Shown: one piece after another, positions 7,143 through 12,523 of the stretch
Layout: each line of letters begins with the position of its first letter
Numbering within the stretch: the stretch's first letter is position 1
DNA from: Sphingomonadaceae bacterium
GTDB lineage: Bacteria; Pseudomonadota; Alphaproteobacteria; Sphingomonadales; Sphingomonadaceae
Assembly (NCBI GenBank): GCA_013821585.1
Contig: JACDGO010000027.1
Span: 1-12,523 of the forward strand
Length of the DNA: 12,523 bases
Direction: 5' to 3'
Program-made: the position numbers and the translations under genes
The notes under the pieces: model-generated
The model's database searches: none
Seen by the model: the letters and a program-made list of their open reading frames with translations, nothing else
What the model was told of the DNA's origin: nothing

Positions 7143-7496
7143 ATGTGCCACGTCTTGATCATCGAGGACGAACCGCTGGTCGCGATGGAGATACAGGACA
7201 TCCTTGCTCTCGAAGGCGCGACCTCGTTTGAAATAGCCGACTCGGAGAAAGCAGCTGTCTCAGCGGCCACGGCGAATAAGCCACGTATCATTACCTCGGA
7301 CGTAAAGCTGCTAGAGGGGACGGGCCCCGCCGCCGTGGCTGAAATCCATAGGCGCTTCGGGCCGATACCAGTGATCTTCATCACGGGGACTCCCGAGCAA
7401 TGCAAACCGTGCAATCCGCCCGGTTCGATCGTGTCTAAACCCTTCACGGCGCACGCCGTGATCGCGGCATTTCACGAGTTAGGTCCCCTCGTCTAG
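7143..7496 (+). CDS. Single-domain response regulator (receiver only)
   Basis: A 117-residue stand-alone receiver domain with no output domain. Motifs in order: acidic pair E8/D9 in VLIIEDEP, presumed phosphoacceptor D53 (IITSDVKLLEG), T81 in VIFITGTPEQ and K99 in VSKPF. The TG after the fourth strand recalls the receivers of the alphaproteobacterial FAT GUY type that work in stress phosphorelays, but the full motif is not present. The open frame extends upstream to 7047; ATG 7143 is chosen because GAGGAG sits 6 bases before it and the receiver fold begins right there. It diverges from the GAF-HisKA_2 kinase gene, so it probably acts as its phosphate acceptor or shuttle. D53 is followed by VKL rather than the common hydrophobic-P context, which is unusual but tolerated. 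Confidence 0.88.
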   Translation: MCHVLIIEDEPLVAMEIQDILALEGATSFEIADSEKAAVSAATANKPRIITSDVKLLEGTGPAAVAEIHRRFGPIPVIFITGTPEQCKPCNPPGSIVSKPFTAHAVIAAFHELGPLV

Positions 7497-7635
7497 CCAA
7501 GCCGCACGAATTGCGTGGCGCGGATATCTGGGAATTTGCTGCCAGGCACCGATGCTGGAATTGCCTCCAACGTGACGTCTGGTTTCATTCGGAACTCGAT
7601 AGGTGGACCGGCGCCGGCGCAGATTTATTGCCCTC

Positions 7636-8754
7636 TTATCGGCCCGATTTGTGCAGGGCGGACTTCAGCGCCAGACCCTTAGTCGCTGTCCATTCGCGCC
7701 ATATCAGGAGCAGCGCGACCATGATGACCGGACCGATGAACAGGCCGACGAGGCCCATTTCCGCGAGCCCCCCGAAAGCGCCGACCAAGGCCAGTAAGAA
7801 CGGCAACTCGACCGCCCCGCCAATGACCGCCGGCTGCACGACATTGTCGCCGACGGTCATGACCGTCACGCCGAATGCGATCAGGAGCCCGCCCGCAAGG
7901 ACGTGACTTTGAGCAATCAGGATTAGCCCGGCCAATCCAAAGGCGAGCCATGCGCCGAAGGGCACAAGCGCGAGGACAATCGTCGCGACGGCAAACAACA
8001 GGGGTTGGGGCACTCTTGCGATGGCGTAGCCGATGCCAATCATCGAGCCTTCAGCCACTGAGACAAGCAGGGTTCCGGCAACCGTGCGTCGTACGGCTTG
8101 CGTCATGCGCACCAGAAAGTCCTCCCCAAACGGGCCGAACATGCGTCCTGAGATGACGTGAGCTTGATTTGCAATTTGATCGCCACGCGCGAGCAGGCTC
8201 ACCAGTGCGATCAGCGTAACCAGAAACAGTCCGCTCTGCTTGGCCACTTCGCCGGCGATGGCGCGCGCCCAGACAAACACCGACCCTGCGTTAGCCGACC
8301 CGAGAAGCCTTTGAGCGGCTGCCGCGCTCCCGATATGCGTCTGCCACCATCCGGTTATGCGCGCACCTACAAGCGGGATGCCGGAGAGCCATGCCGGTGC
8401 GGGAACACCCGTCTGCTGCGCTCGCTGAAGCCAGTCGATCGCGTTCTGACTTTCCGCGGCGAGCGAGGTTGCGACCAAAGAGAGCGGAAACACCACGAAA
8501 AGCGCAGTCGCGATCGTGAACCCCAGCGCGAGGAGGCCGCGTCGTTGTGGATATCGTTTGGCGGCGCGCAGGAACAGCGGCCATTCGGCGATCGCAAGAA
8601 CCGCCGCCCATGCGATCGGACCGATGAAAGGTTGAGCGACCCAAAGCGCAAGGCAGAGGATTACGACCGTCAGCCAGATGTGGCGCGTTCGGAGCGTGCT
8701 GGAGGAGGGCGACTTTGGCGGCCCTGCGACTCGGACTTCATTCTCGTCCACCAT
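7636..8754 (-). CDS. AI-2E/PerM family permease
   Basis: A 372-residue integral membrane protein of the AI-2E transporter (YdiK/PerM/TqsA-like) family. From ATG 8754: helices at about 26-44 and 46-63, 72-95, 174-190, then a cluster at about 226-245, 250-265, 266-281, 285-301 and 330-351. Family signatures are DNVVQPAVIGG (303-313) and the closing GLAEMGLVGLFIGPVI (329-344). The loop between helices 3 and 4 (about 100-170) is expected to be extracytoplasmic. Some members export autoinducer-2, others are implicated in Na+/H+ exchange, so the substrate is open. The frame continues to GTG 8832, but the extra 26 codons do not look like the family; neither start has a clear ribosome site. No operon partner is evident. 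The gene is intact. Confidence 0.85.
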   Translation of the reverse strand: MVDENEVRVAGPPKSPSSSTLRTRHIWLTVVILCLALWVAQPFIGPIAWAAVLAIAEWPLFLRAAKRYPQRRGLLALGFTIATALFVVFPLSLVATSLAAESQNAIDWLQRAQQTGVPAPAWLSGIPLVGARITGWWQTHIGSAAAAQRLLGSANAGSVFVWARAIAGEVAKQSGLFLVTLIALVSLLARGDQIANQAHVISGRMFGPFGEDFLVRMTQAVRRTVAGTLLVSVAEGSMIGIGYAIARVPQPLLFAVATIVLALVPFGAWLAFGLAGLILIAQSHVLAGGLLIAFGVTVMTVGDNVVQPAVIGGAVELPFLLALVGAFGGLAEMGLVGLFIGPVIMVALLLIWREWTATKGLALKSALHKSGR

Positions 8755-8819
8755 ATGGCCGTTCCGATACAACAATGAGCCCTCAATTGAGCGTTGATCG
8801 CGCGCGTGCCAACCGCTGA

Positions 8820-9005
8820 TTTGCGCCCGCACGACGCGCTCCCCAATGGTTCACTATGGCGCCCATTCGAGAAGCTGTTCCCGACACGGGTGTCTATGTG
8901 TCGGAGGCGGACTATTTCGACATCGGCTGGCAGCAGCGCTACTGCGGCGCTCACGATCCCCGCCTGCTCGCTGCCAAAAAAAAGATATGATCCGGCATCG
9001 TTGTT
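8820..9005 (+). pseudogene. FAD-linked oxidoreductase C-terminal (BBE domain) remnant
   Basis: The frame from about 8820 encodes a segment like the C-terminus of berberine-bridge-type FAD oxidoreductases: MAPIREAVPDTGVYVSEADY followed by FDIGWQQRYCGAHDPRLLAAKKK. In this family the last part reads KRKYDPDGLF; here the run of eight A at 8976-8983 shifts the frame so that reading becomes KKI then stop. In the next frame the expected KKRYDPASLL continues to 9005. One extra A in the run explains this. The FAD-binding domain is missing upstream (in-frame stop at 8817-8819), and the sequence stops abruptly at 9005/9006 where IS110-type DNA begins. It is clearly a dead fragment. Confidence 0.72.
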
Positions 9006-9211
9006 ATGACCGAGCGCAATCAGCTCGCGCGCCCAGTGATGCGACGTGCCGCACGCTTCGATGCCCACAAGGCAGCGCGCAGTCTTCGCAAAAATGATAT
9101 GACCTGGGACCGTCGCAGTGCTTTGCGAACGACGACAGCGCCTGACGCATCAACGCCGTGAACCTGAAAAATGCTCTTGGCCAAATCGAGGCCGATCGTG
9201 GTAATCTCCAT
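9006..9211 (-). pseudogene. IS110-family transposase, N-terminal fragment with frameshift
   Basis: From ATG 9211 the minus strand reads MEITTIGLDLAKSIFQVHGV and continues through VVVRKALRRSQVISF, the typical RuvC-like DEDD start of IS110 transposases with the first acidic residue in GLDLAK. After SF the frame shifts: adding one T to the T-run restores FFAKTARCLVGIEACGTSHH and WARELIALGH, the expected continuation. The match ends at GH near 9006, about 70 of the usual 320-400 residues. The other catalytic acids and the serine-containing C-terminal domain are absent, so it cannot transpose. Confidence 0.78.
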
Positions 9212-9217
9212 CTCGGG

Positions 9218-9289
9218 TGGCTCCCATTTTGCTCGTGAATGCCTGACAGCCTTCACACCTTGGCACCTCGATGCCGTGAGCGGGAGCCA
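9218..9289 (-). ncRNA. Structured IS110 leader (possible bridge RNA remnant)
   Basis: In the transposase leader, arms TGGCTCCC and GGGAGCCA (plus 9218-9225 and 9282-9289) pair perfectly over 8 bp. Inside are GCTC/GAGC and a GGCA/TGCC hairpin. The outer arm includes the GGGAG that would serve as ribosome site for ATG 9211. IS110-group elements are known to encode a bridge RNA in the non-coding end preceding the transposase; whether this short structure is part of such an RNA or just a translation-sequestering stem cannot be decided from the sequence. Confidence 0.35.
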
Positions 9290-9366
9290 TCCACCTCATC
9301 TGGTTTGGAAGCTGGCGGGATCGTTCGAACGCGGTTGACGGCCAGATCGCCGACGCTGTCGAGACG

Positions 9367-9594
9367 TCAGTTGCTTTCGCCATCGCGTAAGTCAGGTCGT
9401 GGTTCATCCTCTAGTGGCCACCTCGCAAAGGCCGCGATCCAAAGGAGGATCATACCGATTGGGGGGAACAGGGCGAGCCACGTCCAGCCTTTGCCTAGTC
9501 CCAGCCTTCCATAGATGCGATGGAGCGGCACGAGCCAGAACACGCCTGCGATGAAAGCCAGAATCAACAAATGCGATTTTGAAAATTCGCTCAC
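9367..9594 (-). CDS. Small two-helix membrane protein
   Basis: A 75-residue protein with two hydrophobic helices, about residues 8-23 (LLILAFIAGVFWLVPL) and 37-57 (WTWLALFPPIGMILLWIAAF), a basic loop between them (HRIYGRLGLGKG) and a charged C-terminus (EDEPRPDLRDGESN). The second half resembles small membrane proteins with a GxxWxALxPxxxxxLLWxxAFARWP pattern that are common in proteobacteria and have no known function. The frame is open to 9762, but GTG 9594 is chosen because AGGGAG lies about 9 bases before it and the upstream codons are not protein-like. It is not in an operon with a recognised gene. Confidence 0.65.
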   Translation of the reverse strand: MSEFSKSHLLILAFIAGVFWLVPLHRIYGRLGLGKGWTWLALFPPIGMILLWIAAFARWPLEDEPRPDLRDGESN

Positions 9595-9831
9595 AGCCAA
9601 ATCTCCCTCGCGTCGCACGTATTCGGTTCCTAAGTCTTTGAAAAGAGCCACAGCTCTTGGGTAGGCAACACGGGTATGAGCTCCGATGCAAAAAGAGTGG
9701 CGTGCAACGTTATCGTCTTGCCGCGATACGCCTGCAGCATCGAAAGCTGGACTTAAGATCACGATGGCCTTCCCCGGAGCGGGTAGTGACGGCGCTGGCG
9801 CGGCGGCGTGAAATGTTTAGCGTGTCGCTGA
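9595..9831. other. Divergent intergenic region with a hairpin
   Basis: This 237-base region separates the small membrane protein (reading left) from the phospholipase D gene (reading right), so it must hold both promoters. AAGAGC (9643-9648), loop CACA, GCTCTT (9653-9658) forms a perfect 6-bp hairpin, followed on the minus strand by TT. No -35/-10 pair could be chosen with confidence. Short open frames here show no protein-like composition. Confidence 0.45.
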
Positions 9832-11247
9832 ATGGGCATCGATCCGCTTTCCCCGCTCGGTACGCCTCTGACCATTTGCGAATGGATCATTCGGATCGGG
9901 GCGCTCTTCGTTGTGCCCTTGCGTCGGAAACCCGAGGCCACGCGGAGCTGGTTGCTGCTGATACTCTTTCTGCCGATCATCGGCCTGCTGCTCTATCTCG
10001 CGATCGGCAGGCCGCGTTTTCCTGCGTGGCGCACCGCGCGGTTCGAGCGTCTTGCGCCGTTTCGCCGCGCGCTAGCGCTGCGCCTTCTGTCAGGCCGAGC
10101 ACTGGGTGGGCAACAATCGAAGGACATCGCAGCCTTGGTGAAAAACCTTGGCGGCTGGCCGACGACAAGAGGCAACGGCATCGAATTCATCGACGATTAT
10201 GACGGCGTGATCAGCCGCTTGGTCGACGACATCGACCAGGCACGCCAACACGTGCGGCTGCTCGTCTACATCTTCGCGGACGACGCTGTTGGTCGGAAGG
10301 TGACCGAGGCGCTGGGTCGTGCGGTCGATCGCGGCATACCCTGCCATGTCCTCGTCGATCCAGTCGGCTCGCACTCCTGGATCCGCAATACGATCCGGCT
10401 CCTCCGCGACGCGGGAGTCGAAACGCGCAAGGCGCTCCCGTTTCATTTGCTAGGCAAGCGCACGCGGCGCGACATGCGCAACCACCGCAAGCTGTTCTTG
10501 ATCGACGGAGAAATCGGATATGCGGGTTCGCAGAATATCGTCGCCAAGGATTTTCGTCCGGGTGTAACCAACAGGGAGCTTACACTACGGGTGACTGGAC
10601 CGCTCGTCGCTGAAATGACGGCCGTGTTCCTGACGGACTGGTATCTCGAAACCGAAGTCTTGCTCGACCAGGAGCCAGTCGTTCCTTCGAAATCGGGCGT
10701 TGCCGCAGCCCAACTTCTGCCCAGCGGTCCGGACTATCCGCTTGAGGGTTTCCAGACGCTCCTGGTTTGGCAGGTCCACGAAGCGCGCGTTCGGATTGTG
10801 CTGACCACGCCGTACTTCGTCCCCGACGATGGGTTGCTCGGCGCGATGCGCGCGGCAGTACTTCGCGGCGTGGAGATCGACCTGATCGTCTCGGCGGTCG
10901 CGGATCAGCCGATCGTCAACCTCGCACAGCGATCCTATTATGAAGAGCTGCTCGGGGCGGGAATCCGGGTTCACCGCTTTCGCAAGGAATTGTTGCACGC
11001 CAAGAACGTCAGCATAGACGGCACGCTGGCGATCGTTGGATCGAGCAATGTCGACATCCGCTCGTTTCAGCTCAATGATGAGGTGAGCGTGCTGCTCCAA
11101 GATCCCATATCGGTCGCGGCGCTAGAGGAGATCCAGCGCCGGTATATCGCCAACAGCGACCTGCTCGACCTGGCTCAATGGCGCGATCGATCCTGGCTCG
11201 GCAAGCTCGCCGAAAACCTTGCGCGCCTGGTCAGCCCATTGCTTTGA
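9832..11247 (+). CDS. cls: Cardiolipin synthase-type phospholipase D protein
   Basis: A 471-residue membrane-anchored phospholipase D superfamily protein, most like cardiolipin synthase, which joins two phosphatidylglycerol molecules to cardiolipin and glycerol at the inner membrane. Two N-terminal hydrophobic helices (about 15-30 and 39-58) precede two catalytic HKD halves. Motif 1 is NHRKLFLIDGEIGYAGSQN (H218, K220, D225); motif 2 is HAKNVSIDGTLAIVGSSN (H389, K391, D396). Both catalytic centres are complete and the length matches bacterial Cls proteins. The start ATG 9832 overlaps an in-frame stop TGA at 9829-9831, so it is the earliest possible start; no Shine-Dalgarno is apparent. The gene is single in its transcription unit. 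Related PLD enzymes with other phosphatidyl transfers cannot be excluded. Confidence 0.9.
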   Translation: MGIDPLSPLGTPLTICEWIIRIGALFVVPLRRKPEATRSWLLLILFLPIIGLLLYLAIGRPRFPAWRTARFERLAPFRRALALRLLSGRALGGQQSKDIAALVKNLGGWPTTRGNGIEFIDDYDGVISRLVDDIDQARQHVRLLVYIFADDAVGRKVTEALGRAVDRGIPCHVLVDPVGSHSWIRNTIRLLRDAGVETRKALPFHLLGKRTRRDMRNHRKLFLIDGEIGYAGSQNIVAKDFRPGVTNRELTLRVTGPLVAEMTAVFLTDWYLETEVLLDQEPVVPSKSGVAAAQLLPSGPDYPLEGFQTLLVWQVHEARVRIVLTTPYFVPDDGLLGAMRAAVLRGVEIDLIVSAVADQPIVNLAQRSYYEELLGAGIRVHRFRKELLHAKNVSIDGTLAIVGSSNVDIRSFQLNDEVSVLLQDPISVAALEEIQRRYIANSDLLDLAQWRDRSWLGKLAENLARLVSPLL

Positions 11248-11332
11248 AGACCGCGCTCGTTGGACCATGACAGCCGCGATCTCGTTTACGGTTATCGTAG
11301 CGATGATCCGGAGGCCCGATGGGCTGCTGAGC

Positions 11333-11364
11333 AAAAAAGAGACCGCCCGCCGGCGCGGACGGTC
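11333..11364 (-). terminator. Rho-independent terminator of the csbD-like gene
   Basis: On the minus strand a 10-bp stem (plus arms 11341-11350 and 11355-11364, one mismatch, loop CGGC) is followed, after two bases, by six T (plus 11333-11338). It begins 18 bases after the stop codon of the csbD-like gene. Since the phospholipase D gene ends at 11247 on the opposite strand, it may mainly serve the minus-strand gene. Confidence 0.75.
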
Positions 11365-11382
11365 CTAGAGCCGCGTAGGCCG

Positions 11383-11553
11383 TTAAATATCGTCGCCGAG
11401 CGCGCCCTTGACCTTGCCGACGGCTTGCTGCGTCTTGCCCTTGAGTTCCTGCGCAGAACCCTTGTCGCGTGTCGCAGGATTGCCGGATTGCTGCTTGGTC
11501 TTGCCGATCGCTTCGTTGACATTGCCTTTGATCTTGTCGGTGAGTTCACCCAT
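11383..11553 (-). CDS. CsbD family stress protein
   Basis: A 56-residue hydrophilic protein of the CsbD family, small helical proteins of unknown biochemical role that are induced in general stress in many bacteria. It shows the expected repeated pattern: DKIKGNVNEAIGKTKQQSGN, then DKGSAQELKGKTQQAVGKVK and GALGDDI at the end. No signal peptide, no membrane helix, no cysteine. The frame is open further upstream to 11610, but ATG 11553 has GAGGAG about 7 bases before it, and the CsbD family begins there. The gene has its own candidate EcfG-type promoter upstream and a terminator just after its stop, so it is a one-gene unit. Confidence 0.88.
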   Translation of the reverse strand: MGELTDKIKGNVNEAIGKTKQQSGNPATRDKGSAQELKGKTQQAVGKVKGALGDDI

Positions 11554-11609
11554 TTCACACTCCTCGCGAACCGAGCACGGACGGGGATTCCGGCTTCGTT
11601 CGCCTGTCA

Positions 11610-11635
11610 AACTCCAAGCAATAAGAATAGGTTCC
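11610..11635 (-). promoter_or_regulatory. Candidate EcfG-type promoter of the csbD-like gene
   Basis: On the minus strand GGAAC (plus 11631-11635), a 17-base spacer, then AGTT (plus 11610-11613). The consensus is CGTT, so one -10 base is off. The predicted start would leave a leader of about 50 bases before ATG 11553. CsbD genes are regular members of EcfG regulons, which supports the call; roughly 0.8 matches of this looser type are expected by chance in the window. Confidence 0.5.
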
Positions 11636-11866
11636 GCCTGATAGATCGGATCGGTCCGCGGACATGATGAATCTCCCCAGACACGATCTGCCTTCTAGGC
11701 GCGAGCGTGCTCATCCTCTCCGGGCTCTCGCGCGTCGCACCTTCTGATGTCTCGAAGTCGCGAGAAAAATCGGCGGCCGCGCGTGGAACGGCGGCTAACG
11801 AAGATCAGTTGGACTGCTAATTCAGCTCATGACTGACTCGAGAGTTCGAAAGTGCGGGGGCTAATA
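11636..11866. other. Intergenic stretch between csbD and the LysR remnant
   Basis: No supported gene. An inverted repeat GCGCGAG (11699-11705) / CTCGCGC (11727-11733) with a 21-base loop and a weak plus-strand EcfG-like element (GGAAC 11785-11789, 17 bases, AGTT 11807-11810) are present. Short open frames here lack ribosome sites and family features. Confidence 0.4.
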
Positions 11867-12523
11867 TGTCCGTCGCGAACAGGTCGGCCCACCTGCGTGC
11901 CGACGTCCAGATGTGCACTTCCCGCGAGCGACGTCGGGGGTTGGCGGCTGCTCGACCTTCAGGCCCAGTTCCCCGAACTGACCATGTCAATGATCTGCGA
12001 GAACGACCTGGAAGTCGACCGCAGCGACGACCTCGACATCGGCATCGTCTGGCAGCCGCCGCGCAATCCGGACCTCATCGTCGCGAAGCTGGCGACGCTG
12101 CACTTCATGCCGTTCGCATCACGGGCCTATGTCAAGGAATACGGCGTACCGTCGAGCGCCGAAGAGATGCTTGAACACCGGTTCATCGAGCAGATCGCTC
12201 CCGGAATCAAATCCGGCTTGCTCGACCAGCTCGTCGGAACCGATCGGCCGTCCGGCTTCCTGCCCATCCGCACCAATTCCAGTCTCGCGATCTTCTGGGC
12301 GGTCGCGAACGGGGCGGGCATCGCATTCATGCCAGCTTACGCGGCCGCGCTCGTAAAGAAACTCGTGCCTATCGATCTGCCCTTCCAGATCAAGTTCGAC
12401 ATCTTCTATTATTATCATCCCGAGGCGCGCACGGCGCCGGCGATCGTCGCGGGGATCGAGTGGCTGCGCCGCGCATTCGACCCGGGCGCGTTTCCGTGGT
12501 TCCGTCCCGAATTCGTCCACCCC
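11867..12523 (+). pseudogene. LysR-type regulator, substrate-binding domain without HTH (runs off the window)
   Basis: In the frame of 12521-12523 the sequence from about 11930 reads as the effector-binding domain of a LysR-type transcription regulator: LLDLQAQFPELTMSMICEND, then DDLDIGIVWQPPRNPDLIVA, LHFMPFASRAYVKEYGVPSS, and later SLAIFWAVANGAGIAFMPAY. The N-terminal winged helix (about 60 residues) and linker are absent: the frame opens after a stop at 11834-11836 and the codons before 11930 do not resemble LysR. It reaches the right edge without a stop, so the 3' end is unseen. Lack of the DNA-binding domain makes it a likely pseudogene. Coordinates begin at 11867 for frame reasons only; no start codon is claimed. 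Confidence 0.7.

Larger units (their letters stand above)
9006..9290 (-). mobile_element. Truncated IS110-family insertion sequence remnant
   Basis: Contains the 5' part of an IS110-family transposase gene (9006-9211) plus its upstream leader (9212-9290). The transposase 3' part and the other end of the element are missing; the cut at 9005/9006 joins directly to the oxidoreductase remnant. The exact outer boundary of the leader end was not determined, because IS110 elements usually lack clear terminal repeats. Confidence 0.7.

Noticed and set aside
11267..11368. 34-codon plus-strand frame with VIVAMIRRPDGLL, faintly like the start of a Nudix hydrolase
   Set aside because: Too short, overlaps the csbD terminator and has no ribosome site.
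1..12523. Defence, toxin-antitoxin, CRISPR or biosynthetic gene clusters
   Set aside because: No spaced direct repeats, no nuclease/helicase or toxin-like genes and no biosynthetic enzymes were seen among the intact genes.

Overview
The window looks like chromosomal DNA of a high-GC alphaproteobacterium, most likely a sphingomonad (Sphingomonas or a close relative). I infer this from the protein families present, from a good match to the general stress response (EcfG-type) promoter consensus GGAAC-N16-CGTT, and from GC-rich codon use. No rRNA, tRNA or CRISPR array was seen.

Layout. The left edge (1-589) holds the C-terminal half of a MocR/PdxR-type aminotransferase-like regulator without its catalytic-lysine motif, so it is a gene fragment. 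A complete secreted M28 zinc peptidase of the glutamate carboxypeptidase II type follows on the minus strand (716-2968). A gene-poor stretch (2969-3530) contains the decayed tail of a tyrosine integrase. Next come a two-gene operon of small uncharacterised proteins behind an EcfG-type promoter (3541-4010), a PilZ domain protein (4265-4639) and a VIT/CCC1-type metal transporter (about 4769-5485). A possible 40-residue membrane peptide (5598-5720) precedes a divergent GAF-HWE/HisKA_2 histidine kinase (minus, 5884-6975) and a single-domain response regulator (plus, 7143-7496). An AI-2E/PerM-type permease lies on the minus strand (7636-8754).

A second scar (about 8820-9290) contains a frameshifted berberine-bridge-type oxidoreductase tail abutting a truncated, frameshifted IS110-family transposase, whose leader can fold into a nested stem. 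Beyond it are a small two-helix membrane protein (9367-9594, minus), a cardiolipin synthase-type phospholipase D protein (9832-11247, plus) and a compact csbD stress gene with its own promoter and terminator (11383-11553, minus). The right edge is the body of a LysR-type regulator that has lost its DNA-binding domain.

How it fits together. The intact genes between the scars concern sensing, envelope and stress: two-component signalling, cyclic-di-GMP binding, metal sequestration, anionic phospholipid synthesis, membrane permeases and CsbD. Two of them have EcfG-like promoters, so a general-stress theme is a reasonable inference but is not proved by the sequence. Four gene remnants (left edge, 3.3 kb, 8.9-9.3 kb, right edge) show that this is a repeatedly rearranged region. 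I found no convincing new defence or mobile system; the most interesting items are the EcfG-driven small-protein operon, the structured IS110 leader, and the small membrane proteins.
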